Positions 12,190-29,109 of a DNA stretch of 64,000 nt are shown here, one piece after another. The DNA is taken from NCBI RefSeq assembly GCF_011075055.1, contig NC_058138.1, positions 21,302,928 through 21,366,927 of the forward strand, given 5' to 3'. Source of the DNA: Mangifera indica. Taxonomy: Eukaryota > Streptophyta > Magnoliopsida > Sapindales > Anacardiaceae. Within the stretch, counting starts at the first letter, position 1. Each line of letters starts with the position of its first letter. Made by a program: the position numbers and the translations under genes. Under the pieces are notes generated by a model that searched no databases, was not told where the DNA came from, and worked only from the letters and a program-made list of their open reading frames with translations.

Positions 12190-15100
12190 ATGGCTTCGAC
12201 AGTCTCCAATGTATTTCACTTTCCGAACCCGGAAATTTCACTGAGGAATAATAATCTCAAAGCCCCAATTTCAAGATTCTCATTCTCTCTTGTTAGGTAA
12301 TTCGTGGGTAAATTTTCATTTCAAACACTGTTTCTTCTTTTTATTGTTAAAGTAATTGGCGTGATGTTTTTTGTACGTTTAAATGCTAAATTTTGTAACT
12401 TTGCACCTAAACTGTTTTAATGGTTGTTTTGTCGATAAGGTTGGATATGAAATTAAGTTTCATTCTGAAATTCATAATTTTTAAAATATATTATAGCCAT
12501 AAGAATTGCAATTATTATAGTCAAAATTCGGTGAGAATTTTACTTCAGGAAGTGCGTTTTTTTTTTGCGTGACTATGATGTGAATTTTAACATGGAAGAA
12601 CGTTGTATTAGCTGATTGGGTTTTATTTATTTATTTATTTATTTTGAAATCTATAACTATACCATCACGGTGTTTAATTTAACAGGTTTCCTAGAACAAT
12701 TTCATGGAATAGACGGATGATTTGTGCTGCTGCGTCAACCGCAGGAAGTTCAAATTCAGACAGTGAGTTAAATCCTTATGAGGTGATCATGTTTCTTGCA
12801 AGGGATTTTGGTTAAATTCCTTGTATATTTGGGAAAATTGAGTGAATGAATTGCTGGGTATGCTCTTACATCAGTGTTAATAGATTTTTTTATGCTTGTG
12901 CTTTTCAGGTTCTAGGTGTGAGCCCCATTGCGGGATTTGAGATGGTCAAGGCAGCATATGCAAAGAAACGCAAAGAAGCTGAGAAAAACAATGATGAAGC
13001 AACTGCTGCTCGAGTAGGTTACAACACACTCTCCATTGATATGTTCATACATATATATTTAAATATATATAACAAATGTCTCTTTTTAATCAGGACGCTT
13101 TTATTAACATGTTGGTTCATGTATGTGAATATTTCTATAGAAAAAGATAAAGTTTACCTTACTATGGGATCTTTTGATTTGTAAATGTCTCCCAGCTTGA
13201 GAAGGCATATGACAAACTCATGATGGAACAATTAACTAAACGGAAAAAGGGTGTGACATTTGGTTCCTTTAAGGTATGTTTGTGATTTTTTCTTTATTTC
13301 ATGTGAAGTATCTTGAATCGACAGGTGAAACAATGAAAGATCTGGTTTTTAATACTTTTATCAGTGAGTGGGTATAAAAATTTACAATAACGTAGACCAG
13401 CATATTGGCTATATGTATATACATGAGAACTTGCTTGTCTGCTTAGATTATCTTGTATGCCATGTCTTGAATCTTCTATGAACGAGTGACTTGCTTGTGG
13501 ATGCCTCAGAACAACTGCATCAGGAACAGTACCATCCACTTGCTTATGTGAAATATTAGTTGTGAATTTAATTTTCTGTTAACTAGTAACAAATGTGTAC
13601 TTAAAAATATAGAGAAATTATAGTTATGCTTATAGAGATAGCTAAAGGAGATATTATCTGAGAGAAGTATTCCACAAAATTTTGAAGACTCTTTATTACT
13701 CATTAAAACTGGTTGCTTTTCTAATTAACTTCTTTGGTAGTCATTTTTTGGGACATTTAACTTCAGTTGTAGTGTATATGTAGTTGACTGTGTTGTGGGT
13801 GAAACATATTTTGAAAATTCACTTTTTCTCTTAAAATTTTCCTTTGGCTTATCAAAATTTAGTAATTTATTTAATGGTTTTTGTTCATGCATATTAGTTC
13901 TCTGCATGAAGAAATAAATTCTTTTTCATACCTAGTAATGACGTTAAATTATTATCTTCTTATAAATACAATGCAGGTTTCGAAGGAGATCAAATATGCT
14001 GATAAGCAACCAATTGTACCATGGGGGCCAAGGTTTTGTGATTGTGCATAGTAGGATAATAATTTTCTTCTTCTAGCATTATCCATGTCTAATTATTCTA
14101 TTACCACAATTTCTCTGTTTATTACTTTGTAGTTCTGTTATCATTAGTTGATGAATAATGACAAATGTGGTTAGCTATAATCTGAATTATGTCTGCATAT
14201 AGGAGAGGGTCGTTATATTTGCCTGGTGAAATGAGATCTGAAAACTGTTCTTCTCAGATTTTGGAAAATGCTGCACATATCATCATGCATGAATTTACAA
14301 AGTAGAATACTGTGCATATTTTGTAGCAATTATCAATAGTCTTTGGGCTTTTAGTCTCGTGGCTTTTGTTGACATGCTGTTTTAACCCACCATATTTTGA
14401 TAATCTGTTAAGAGAAGCTAAGCCAGATTATATCTTTCTCCCAAAATTGTAACAGTAACATAGAGAGCTTTGTCGTGTTGTCATTTCCAATGTATTGCAT
14501 TTATTTTGGGTCTTACTCTGTTTTCAGGTACTCCAAGTCAGATGATAAAGACATGCGCATAAACTTAGCAATAACTGCAGCATTTGTAAGTATGAAAGAT
14601 TGGTGACTCTGGCTTCTTGCTTATTCGTTTGGCCAAATATTGTTGGTTCATGACAGTGACTACACTCCAAAGGCCTGTTTGTTTTTCTTTTTATGAAGTT
14701 TGCTTATCTTCATTGCTCATGTGCTTCTATTCTCTATTGTAAACAGACTGTTTGTGGTTTTTGAATTTTAGACTGTCGCACTTTTGTTGTATCATATTTT
14801 TTTGTTTTCCATGTTGTCTTTTGCTTGTCAAGTCACGGCTCTGGTGTGTGTGTTTCAAAGTTGCAACAACTTCTGCTTTTTCTTTTAAATGTATGTGTTG
14901 TTTTTGCTTTATTATTATTATTTTTTAGTATTTCTGCCCTTACATTTTACTTTTCATTATGCAGACGGCTTGGATTGCTATCAAGCGCCATGCTGAATAC
15001 AAACCTTTGCAATTTTTAGCTTTTGCATTTGTTTACCGAATTTTTGAAAAGTTGAAAAAATTTGAGCCAGCTGTATCACCAACATTTACAGTGAGTGTAA

Positions 15101-16036
15101 CTTGGCCTGCCTTTTATCATCTTTTGGAACATTTCTAGGTTTCCTCTTGTACGGGACATCATACCCATGGGAAGTTATCCACAAGTTGAGTCACTCCAAT
15201 TTGTTATAATATTCAAGTTGATCTTGGTTGCAGGAAGAGGGTGAAGATGATGGCCGGGCAGTGCGAATGGGAAAGCGGATTCTTCGTTCCCTTGGACTTG
15301 TTTTCGGTTGTATTGCTGTTGCCTCACTGGTATGATATGTATGCAATTTCTTGCTGTGTCTTTAAGAATATGTTGGTATTAACCTGTGTCGGTTGAAGTT
15401 AGCTAGCACTTACACTCTTATTTCTGTCATTAGCACTGAGTACTGACATTTGTGTGATTTTACGCAGGCATTCACTGGTATTTTGAATTTCATTGAATCT
15501 ACAAACGGTTTCATACCTGCTTTTCTTTACAATAATCAGGTATTGGCATTGAGCTACCTTCCCTGTTGGAAGGCTTTCTTATGTAAATAGCATAGCTGTA
15601 CACTCTCTAAACAACATACTCTTTGCTTGTGCCATGGTGCAAAGTTTGTTCTTAAAATTGATTTTTATTATTATCTTGAACCAACATCTCTTAATTTAGT
15701 AACTTTTGGGAACTTTTCTTTTGAAGATAACACAGTGCACAGCTTACATTTGATAATTGAGGTCCTCATTAAAACATTCATCTCTTTGTCTGTGCTTATA
15801 GATCAGCAAGAATGTTTGAATTCCCCGGGAAAATGAACATTTCTAATTTGCATAAATATGGTATCAGAACACCATAGAGATTTTTGCAGGAGTTACAGTT
15901 CTTGCTTCTCTGGACAATGAAATTTTTATGTTTTATGTTGGTTTCCACCCTGATGCCGAGTTTTCATGTGCAGGAATTGATAGTCACAGCTTCATCTGCA
16001 GTCATGCTCTACATTATGGCATCGTTCTATCGATGA
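12190..16036 (+). CDS. CJD1: Chloroplast J-like domain protein, CJD1 type, ten exons
   Basis: Predicted plastid membrane protein; in Arabidopsis CJD1 influences the fatty-acid composition of chloroplast lipids. The exons are 12190-12296, 12686-12782, 12909-13013, 13196-13273, 13977-14032, 14528-14585, 14965-15090, 15234-15329, 15468-15539 and 15974-16036. All have GT-AG borders, phases agree, and the product is 285 residues. The first ~50 residues are Ser/Asn/Arg-rich with few acids, like a plastid transit peptide. NPYEVLGVSPIAGFEMVKAA to about residue 125 is a J-like fold without the HPD motif that activates Hsp70, so it is not a standard co-chaperone. Hydrophobic segments follow (QFLAFAFVYRIFEKL, LGLVFGCIAVASLAFTGI and a C-terminal one ending YIMASFYR). 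The related family member CPP1 (chaperone-like protein of POR) is the main alternative; position next to THA1 and PPCK favours CJD1. Confidence 0.88.
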
Positions 16037-16689
16037 TGAATCCTTAAGAAGCTTTTTATTGGGGAATCAATTGGATAATGAGTTTATATCGCTGTCAGTT
16101 TTGTCAAATGAAATTCTAATTTTGTAAGATGAATATGATTACCCAAACTTGTTTATAGCATTAATTTTATTCATCTGGAGAATGCAACTCTATTGTTAGA
16201 TTGTTCATCTTCAGCGGATTTGCCGTAGGAATCTTACCATTGAATTTTCAGGCATATCAATTTTTGTTTTTTAACATATCTGCCCTGCTGAATTGTTCTA
16301 TTCCTATGTAAAAGATAAGCACTTTCAGAAGAATGAACTGCGCAAAGCAATTTTTACATGAAAGATAATAATCCCATGTTAAAAATGTTGAGATATCTTT
16401 GATCAATGTCATGTTTGTCAAAGATATCCTGTTCTATCTGCTTTCATTATTTTCTATGTTTTCTGTTCTTGCTCCTGTCCTGTCCATAATTGCCGTGTAT
16501 TAAATTGAATTATGAGACAATTATAAAATTTTATAATATTAATAAATCCAAATCATCCTATTTTTTCCATCCGAATATATTTCGATATCAAATTAGAGAT
16601 ATTGAAATCCATAATTTTAGACGTTTATCACATAGTAGATGGGATATGTACGTGTAATTTCGAATGCATAACTATATTTATAGAGTAAT

Positions 16690-16850
16690 ATTATATGTAT
16701 ATATTTTTTTTATATAATTTATGTATACAGATAATATATTATCATGTGATTGAATGTTATTTTATCTTTAATTTAAAATTATCTAATCATATAATAACAT
16801 ATCATTTATATACCAAATTATATTTTATTTATAGTTTTATTAATATTTAT
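16690..16850 (-). repeat. Copy of the dispersed AT-rich repeat family
   Basis: Contains AGATAATATATTATCATGTG, the core TTATTTTATCTTTAATTTAA and then AATCATATAATAACATATC. It lies between the CJD1 and CDC5 genes, and its core has the same orientation as the copy at 653-790. Confidence 0.5.
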
Positions 16851-17207
16851 ATAATAAATCCATAAAATTATTAACTATTAGAAAGTTAATTGAAAAAATA
16901 ATTTAATTGTGTAATGTAGTGTGTTTGATATTGATATTGAAGAGAACGCCTTGGATAACCCAAACCCGGAATTTATTACCCGAAATACCAAATCTATTTA
17001 AATATGGATCCAGATATCAAGTTTCATTTGAGAGGTCAATCAACATTTTTTACACATTCATTTTTGTAATTTCTAGTTGCAGTATATAAAGCGGCAGCAC
17101 CATCACCACCATCCTCAAAGCAGATTCAGAAAAAGAAGCAGACACAGACAAAGAAACCCTAGCTGGGTTTTTATCCAAGCCGATAATATACAGTAGGTGG
17201 GTGTTGA

Positions 17208-22559
<5,352 letters not shown>

Positions 22560-22859
22560 AAATATCCCTGATTAATACAGCAACCTTTTGGGTGTTGAAG
22601 AATTGTGAAATGAGGTTGTTAGGTTACGTTTCAGAATGATTTGCTGAGGACATTGATGATTAAGATTGAATGCACGTAATCTTCCTTCATTGTCTTTCAA
22701 GTAGAACTGGAACATTGATGCCCTGTGTTTTCGTTTTAAGTGATCGAAGACCAGAAGAGTATAATCTGGTCCAATGTACTGTGTAACTGTTACTAAACTG
22801 GAATTTTTAATAGTGCTTTTGCTATGGAAATTTTTGCTCTGGATAATTTACAAAATTAC

Positions 22860-23020
22860 TTTTAGATTTATTTTCTCCTCACACAATTAAGGTGTCAAAA
22901 TAATAATAATAAGAGAAAGAAGAAGAGGAAGTTCGAGCAACATGTTTCTGGTTTGATAGGCTGGTAAGCATTTTGATTCACTTGCACGTGTATAGACATC
23001 GCTGAGTGATTATTCAGATA
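22860..23020. other. CDC5 3' flank, no gene
   Basis: 3' flank of CDC5 shared with unit B. It holds no open frame of note; a short AATAAT tract and the conserved CATGTTTCTGGTTTGATAGG block are the only landmarks. Confidence 0.6.
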
Positions 23021-23028
23021 AAGATTTT

Positions 23029-23416
23029 TTTTTTTTGGTGGGTAAAAATATATATTAACACGTCTCAAAAATATTCAAGTTTGCAGACGTTATATATATA
23101 AAAAAAAAAAATTGTAAATTCTCTTCCCTTGAAGATCATCAAAGATCTTACAATAATAGAATCCAAGAGGAAATAAGTAACAACCCTGTTACTCACAATC
23201 TTAACAAAATCAATTGCAGGCCTGTCAGACACCAAAAACACTGCCTGCACAGGAACTTAAATGAGGCAGGATCTTGATGGTGAAGCTTTGGAAGCCCACT
23301 GGCAAGAGAGAACAGCTGGCTGCTAGTTGGCCAATAACTAAGGAAGGTCTGAATTTTCCAGTGAAGACTGGTAAGGTTACTGCTAGGGAACACAGCTGGA
23401 AAACCAAGGACGAAGG
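23029..23416 (-). mobile_element. Retroposed insert with poly(A) tail and 8-bp target duplication
   Basis: The insert is flanked by AAGATTTT at 23021-23028 and 23417-23424. Unit B of the duplication has the empty site with a single AAAGATTTTAATC (near 25039). A T run at 23029-23036 means the element ends in poly(A) on the minus strand, which points to LINE-mediated retroposition of a SINE, a truncated LINE or an mRNA fragment. Short minus-strand frames (23225-23407, 23193-23393) match no family I recognise, so the source is unknown. Confidence 0.75.
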
Positions 23417-23625
23417 AAGATTTTAATCCGGTTAAAATTTTACTACAACAGTACTATATTTATTGGACAAAAAAGAGCTTATTTGTTAATAAAAATCGTA
23501 ATATAACGCTATTACAATATTATCTCAGAAGTGGAGCCACATACAAAAATCAAACAAATTAAACCTTGAACTAAAGAAATCTAGCTTACCCTACGAAAGA
23601 AACGACAAAATTGGACGAAAATTTT

Positions 23626-24189
23626 CTAGGCTTCTCCTTCTTGGATCAGATAGTCATTCACCATAAGCTTCCAATCTTCTTTTCCATTTGATATAGGAGG
23701 TTGATCAAAATATGGAATTTGACTGCCACGTGTAGTCTTCTTCTTCAACTTACAAAGCACAACATCACATCTTTCTTCTCCAATCAAAGAAAACTCGTGC
23801 ATTATCCAACTAACTTGTTTATCAGTAACTCCTTTAATCCTGAACGTAAAAGTCTTCTTCAAACCGATTGTACTGTTGGTTTCACCGTCAATAATTTCAA
23901 CTCCAGACTTCTCGCCGTGCCAAGTTCCACCCCCGCCAGTTCTACCAACCCTTTTCTTGCTATTGCCTGTGTAATTCAATTTCGTAAAACAATACCATAC
24001 TTTTTGATCGTTGCTTTGATCAAAGATCTCCCATGGAGGCTCGTTTCCGTAAAGACTGCGTTCCATAATGGGACTCCATGGCAGTGGCTCTCCCCTCAAT
24101 CTTCTATGAAGAAAATATTTCACCAGTTCATCTTCCGTCGGACTAAAGTGATACCCTAATGGGCAGACTGGTCGTAGTACCTCTTCCAT
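23626..24189 (-). CDS. Short NAC-domain protein, copy A
   Basis: Single-exon gene of 187 residues made almost only of a NAC domain; NAC proteins are plant transcription factors. Subdomain A (GYHFSPTEDELVKYFL), the B/C region with PPWEIFDQSNDQKVWYCFTK, and subdomain E (SWIMHEFSLIG, VVLCKLKKK) are present. In subdomain D, the usual WKATG DNA-contact motif is replaced by TWHGEKSG after a glycine-rich GRTGGGG. There is almost no C-terminal activation region, and NAC genes usually have two introns and about 300 residues. It may therefore be a DNA-binding competitor, a dimer partner or a non-canonical NAC (inference). The start MEEVLRPVCPLGYHF gives a normal NAC N-terminus. Its upstream flank carries the same 3' to 5' sequence as copy B. 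Confidence 0.88.
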   Translation of the reverse strand: MEEVLRPVCPLGYHFSPTEDELVKYFLHRRLRGEPLPWSPIMERSLYGNEPPWEIFDQSNDQKVWYCFTKLNYTGNSKKRVGRTGGGGTWHGEKSGVEIIDGETNSTIGLKKTFTFRIKGVTDKQVSWIMHEFSLIGEERCDVVLCKLKKKTTRGSQIPYFDQPPISNGKEDWKLMVNDYLIQEGEA

Positions 24190-24605
24190 GCTCTAAGTTT
24201 CTTGAAAAACGTTTCTTGAAAAAAAATGATAAAAAACTATATCTTATTCTCATCAGTATTTATAGAAAACTATAACCTTATTTCTGTTAAGGATTTTAAT
24301 ACAAATAAAATACATTTAGTAACTAACCCTAGTCAAGTTAATTAGGGTTTGAGTCCAAATAAAACTCTGTAATTAATGATAACTCCCACTCTGCAAGCTC
24401 ATTGTTTGAAATAAATCATGTAATTTTGATTCATTAGTTACCAAAATTGTAAAGGGTCAGTTTACTTAGAATTTTGTCTTGCTTAAGAGATGATTTATTT
24501 GACTTTGAAGATTGTTCTTATTCTCTTCTTAATCTTAGTATTCAAATATTCTTTCCACTTGTTTTTGACAAATACACAAATTATATGTAATTCAGGATGT
24601 TTTAA

Positions 24606-24644
24606 AATCAAGAGAATACGGTGATAATAGCCAACGATGATTAA
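24606..24644 (+). pseudogene. Relic of the CDC5 C-terminus at the duplication junction
   Basis: The 13 codons read NQENTVIIANDD then stop, against NQENMVILADDD then stop at the end of CDC5 (22521-22559). The relic has no upstream coding sequence; it is the left edge of duplicate unit B and marks the breakpoint inside CDC5's last exon. Confidence 0.85.
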
Positions 24645-25248
24645 AATCTCCCTGATTAAAACAGTGACCCTTAGAAAGTTGAAGAATTGTGAAAGGAGGT
24701 TGTTATGTTTCAGAGTGATTTGCTGGGGACATTGGTGATTCACGAAAACTTCCATTAATGACTTTTGAGTAGAACTGGAACATTGATACCATGTGTTTTC
24801 GATTAAATGATGGAAGAAAGACGAGAAGAAGAGTTCAATCTGGTCCAATGTACCGTGTAACTGTTAACTGAAATTTTAATGGTGCTTATCTACGGAAATT
24901 TTTGCTTTCTCTTCTCACAATTGAGCTTTCAATATAATAATAATAATAAGTTCTAGCTACATGTTTCTGGTTTGATAGGCCGGTAAGCATCTTGATTCAC
25001 TTGCACATATATGAACATCACTGAGTGATTATTCAGGTAAAGATTTTAATCTGCTTAAAATTTTACTACAACTGTACTATATATATTGGACAAAAAAGAG
25101 CTTATTTATTAATAAAAATCATAATATAACTCTATTACAATATTATCTTGAAAGTGGAGCCACTTACAAAAATCAAACAAATTAAATCTTGAACTAAAGC
25201 AATCTAGCCTACCCTACGAAAGAAACGACAAAATTGGACGAAAATTTT

Positions 25249-25800
25249 CTAGGCTTCTCCTTCTTGGATCAGATACTCATCCACAATAAGCTCCCAATCT
25301 TCTTTTCCAATTGATGTCGGCGGTTGATCAAAATATGGAATTTGATTGCCACGTTTAGTCTTCTTCTTCAATTTACAAAGCACAATATCACATGGTACTA
25401 CTCCGATGAGAGAAAACTCGTGCATTATCCAACTAACTTGTTTATCAGTAACTCCTTTAATCCTGAACGTAAAAGTCTTCTTCAAACCGATTATTCTGCC
25501 GGTTTCACTGTCACTAATCTCAACTCCAGACTTCTCGCCGTGCCAAGTTCCACCCCCGCCAGTTCTACCAACCCTTTTCTTGCTATTGCCTGTGTAATTC
25601 AATCTTGTAAAGCAATACCACACTTTTTGATCGTTGCTTTGATCAAAGATCTCCCATGGAGCCTGGTTTCCATAAAGATTGCATTCCATAATCGGACTCA
25701 ATGGCAGTGGCTCTCCCCTCACTCTTCTATCAAGAAAATACTTCACCAGTTCTTCTTCCGTTGGACTAAAGTGATACCCTAATGGGCAGACTGCTTCCAT
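25249..25800 (-). CDS. Short NAC-domain protein, copy B
   Basis: Single-exon tandem paralogue of copy A, 183 residues, starting MEAVCPLGYHFSPTEEELVK. It keeps the same subdomains, the same TWHGEKSG in place of WKATG, and the same truncated C-terminus ending DEYLIQEGEA. Differences from copy A are scattered substitutions with no frameshift or stop. Four residues near the N-terminus (RP and neighbours) are missing compared with copy A. Both copies staying open after duplication suggests they are still under some selection (inference). Function in the plant is unknown. Confidence 0.88.
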   Translation of the reverse strand: MEAVCPLGYHFSPTEEELVKYFLDRRVRGEPLPLSPIMECNLYGNQAPWEIFDQSNDQKVWYCFTRLNYTGNSKKRVGRTGGGGTWHGEKSGVEISDSETGRIIGLKKTFTFRIKGVTDKQVSWIMHEFSLIGVVPCDIVLCKLKKKTKRGNQIPYFDQPPTSIGKEDWELIVDEYLIQEGEA

Positions 25801-26219
25801 CGTCTAGGTTTCTTGAAAAAAAAGATTATGAAAAACTATACCTGACTCTCATCATGAGTATATATAGAAAACTATAGCCTTATTTCTGTTAAGCATTTTA
25901 ATCCAAATAAAACACATTTAGTAACTAACCCTAGTCAAGTTAATTAGGGTTTGAATCCAAATAAAACTCTGTAATTAATGAATAACTCCGACTCTGCAAG
26001 CTCATTGTTTGAAGTAAATCTTGTCATAATATTGCTATAGATGAACCCTGAATTTTCAGTGTCCAAATTGGAGTTTTATTTATTTTTTCCATTTATATAT
26101 GCCATGGAATGTACTATATATGAAATTAAAGTAGACAATGAAACAAAGAAGAAAAGAAAAAAAAAATTAATAGAGTTGAATTTCTATATTATATTATTAG
26201 TTAAAGAAAAGTTAAACTC

Positions 26220-26345
26220 ATACTTTATATAATGTATTATTATATGATTATGTATTGTTAAATCTTTAAATCACTTAATCATATAATGATATATTATTTG
26301 AATAACTAATTAAACATTCAAAACTAAGTATACGTAATCTTATTA
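26220..26345. repeat. Copy of the dispersed AT-rich repeat family
   Basis: Contains TCACTTAATCATATAATGAT, ATATTATTTGAATAACTAAT and a terminal GTATACGTAATCTTATT, inside the extra DNA of duplicate unit B. The central core is weaker than in other copies. Confidence 0.4.
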
Positions 26346-26387
26346 AATTTCACTTATAATAAAACTATGTGTATCTACTTTGAATAC

Positions 26388-26412
26388 ATATATATATATA
26401 TATATATATATA
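26388..26412. repeat. TA microsatellite
   Basis: Uninterrupted alternating AT run of about 25 bases between two AT-rich repeat copies. Confidence 0.95.
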
Positions 26413-26414
26413 CA

Positions 26415-26545
26415 CATTTATAGATATCATTATGTAATTGAATGATTTTGAATTAAAAATAAAACAATACTCAATCATGTGATGATATGTATAAGTGTGT
26501 ATATTTTTATATACTCAAAGTAGGTATACATAATATTATTAATTC
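26415..26545 (+). repeat. Copy of the dispersed AT-rich repeat family
   Basis: Contains ATTGAATGATTTTGAATTAA and AAATAAAACAATACTCAATC, then ATGTGATGATATG and GGTATACATAATATTATT. It is a well-preserved forward copy inside the extra DNA of unit B. Confidence 0.5.
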
Positions 26546-26759
26546 AACTTACTGTTAAAAGTTGACAAACAAAAAATATTTTTATTCTTAGTTACCAAAA
26601 TCGTAAAAGATCAGTTTACTTAGAATTTTACCTTAGTTAAGATGATTAATTTGACTTTGAAGATTATTCTTGTTCTCATCGTAATCCTTAGTTCAAATAT
26701 TACTTCCACTTGTTTTTGACAAATACAAAAAAAACATACGTAATCAAGGATGTTTTGAA

Positions 26760-27400
26760 AGAAGCCTCATGGAAATTGCTACGTTGCTCATAATTTTGAC
26801 TCAGAACATCAGTCCCAGCTTCCACTATTTGGGAAGCCAAAAGCAAATTCTCTTATGTTTCCTGGGAAATTATCTCTAATCACACGTTTAATTAATTTTT
26901 CCTTTTCAGTAAATGATTTCATTCCATCAACTTTTCTGGTTATCATCTCCATTATTTGGGTTTTGGACTATTGTCCATATGTTTTCAAAAGAAATTAAAT
27001 TTGTTTTAGGCTGGAATTTTCATGCATGAGTGCTTGTTTGGCAATGTTTTCTTGTCCACTTAAAAGCTTCCAGGGGGTTCTTGGGTTGCTTTCAGTTGTA
27101 ATATTATTTATTCTTCTTCGTGCTTGTATTTAAATTCTTGAATTTCCTTGAGAATACAATTCTAACCCATTTAGAAATTTGACCAGAGCATATAACTCTG
27201 GGAAATTTAAATACAAAATATTCTGAAACTGTGTCTCTTGCGTTCTTTAGAGGTAACAGAATGTTCCTATTGCCTATAAAATGTTTCAATTCAAGTATAT
27301 AAATCAAAATCATTGGTCCCCCTTGGCTTTTAGAAAGTAATAAGTTAGTGGGCACTTTGACATAAATAAATCAAGCCACCTAACCACTTAAACAGAGCAG
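26760..27400. other. Intergenic DNA before the threonine aldolase promoter
   Basis: Moderately AT-rich sequence. The minus frame 27104-27355 has no recognised domain. No repeat or gene is supported. Confidence 0.5.
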
Positions 27401-27402
27401 CC

Positions 27403-27410
27403 TATAAAGA
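27403..27410 (+). promoter_or_regulatory. Probable TATA box of the threonine aldolase transcription unit
   Basis: TATAAAGA lies about 30 bases before a CA-rich, purine-rich leader that reads into a good splice donor (CAG/GTACGT at 27627). The nearest coding gene downstream on this strand is the threonine aldolase, 3.2 kb away, so the link to that gene is an inference. Confidence 0.4.
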
Positions 27411-28185
27411 TCGAGATTCCAACGAAGCGCACACGGCAAAAAGACAAGCCAGCCAGTGGAATTCAAGAGATATCATCCCAACCAAGCACAAAGACAAATG
27501 CTATCTTCCTTCCCCCCGATAACCTTGAGCCGCCATTGCAACACTTTAAATAGAGCTCTTCTCGTCATTTCCGATATCTCTTCGAGTTGCAAGAACTTGA
27601 ATTCAGCACTAACCGTATTGCATGCAGGTACGTTCATTATATTATATTATGATTTATCAAGGTTTTGTTTGGGGTTATTCTGGTAATTTATTTTTTTATT
27701 TTTAGTATTATCTTATTTAATTTATAAATAATAAAAAATTATAATTTTTTTATTAATGTGATAAATAATATAAAATATATTTTTATTATAACTTCATTTT
27801 AAATATTAAAAAATTATCAAAATAAATTTATTACAAAGTTGTAAGTTAAAATTTTTATTATAACTTCATCTTAAGTTTGGTTATGGGTGGAAATTAGAAT
27901 TTTCTATCTCTCATGGGTGTAGGTGAGCGTGATCTAAAATTTGGGTGGAAAATAGTCTTCTTCCCTTTCATAAATCAGATGTCAATTGAAGATGTTTAGT
28001 AGTGTTTTGAAATTACAAACTACTCTTTCATCGAACTTTCCGCGTTGCCCTACTATGTAATCCTAGGTTTGACTCACAACCACAACAAGTCTTTTTCCCA
28101 CCAAATGGGAGGCCAAAAACAAATTCTCTTGTGGAAAATTGCAAAGCCGCCACCACCTCGCCAATTGTATCAATAAAAGTATACG

Positions 28186-28345
28186 TATTTAATTTTAATA
28201 TTTAATTAATTATCTAAATAATATACCATTAAATATTAATATATTATCTAAATTTTTAATTAAGTATTTATAATTAAATATATATTATTTAATTATATGA
28301 TAATATATTATTTAAATATATTATTAGATATTTGAAAGTTGTGCA
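28186..28345. repeat. Dispersed AT-rich repeat, diverged copy
   Basis: Shows TTATATGATAATATATTATT and repeated TTTAATTAATTATCTAAATA motifs typical of the family, just left of the foldback element. It lacks the clear central core. Confidence 0.4.
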
Positions 28346-28372
28346 TATAACATTGCTTACTCAATATTAATT

Positions 28373-29109
28373 AGGCCAAATGACTATTTTCCACCCAAGG
28401 TTTGATGAAATAAAAGATTTCCACTTGTTAGGTTTGGAAAAATCAATTTCTCACTCCTCTATTAAATTTCTAACAAATTATGTAAATTATTTTATAAATT
28501 TATTGAAAAAACAAAAAAACCCCAAGCCAAATTAAACTTTATTTCAAAAATTTTAGTAAATAATTTTATACACTAATTTATATTAATTTTAATTTAAAAT
28601 AATAAAAAGATATTGATACAAATATAGATAGAGTGTCAATGATATATAATCATATGTTTAGAGTTAAATTAAATTTTTTGAAATAGAAGTGTTAATGAAG
28701 TTTTTATGGAGGGTTTGAAATTGGAAAAAAGTTTGGAGTATTTTTGAAAATTTTAAATTTCAGTACACCTCTCAATAGTTTCGAAATTAATAGTCACATC
28801 CCAAAATATACAATAAATAAGAGATTTAAATGTCACATTACAAACTATTGAGGTTATATTATATTTTGAAAATACATGAAGTGAGTATGGTAATTTTCTA
28901 AATAAAACAGAAAAAATATAAATTAATACTTAGCAAATTTTTAAAAGATAACATTGACGTCCACAATACACCTCTATCATAATATTTAGAAAATTAACAC
29001 AAATCTCCTTTGATTATTAAAATTAATAGATAGGTGAAAAATTGGTTTTTCAAACTTAACATGTGGAAATGTCATTCCATCAAACCTTGGGTGGGAATAG
29101 TTATTGGCC
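28373..29109. mobile_element. Foldback MITE with GGCC ends and 9-bp target duplication
   Basis: The left arm AGGCCAAATGACTATTTTCC, then ACCCAAGGTTTGATG, is mirrored by the right arm, whose reverse complement reads GGCCAATAACTATTCCCACC then CAAGGTTTGATGG. The arms extend about 90 bases. ATATTAATT flanks both sides (28364-28372 and 29110-29118). A 9-bp duplication is typical of Mutator-like elements, and with no transposase frame this is a non-autonomous element. Confidence 0.75.

Larger units (their letters stand above)
24606..26757. repeat. Tandem duplication, unit B (CDC5 tail relic plus NAC gene)
   Basis: Second unit of the block starting at 22521. It lacks the insert seen in unit A, but carries about 560 extra AT-rich bases (roughly 26020-26585). 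These contain two copies of the dispersed AT-rich repeat and a TA tract. Homology to unit A resumes at TTAGTTACCAAAATCGTAAA and ends around AAGGATGTTTT. Confidence 0.88.

Noticed and set aside
24495..24848. 117-residue minus-strand frame at the duplication junction
   Set aside because: It crosses the breakpoint between two duplicate units and resembles no protein.
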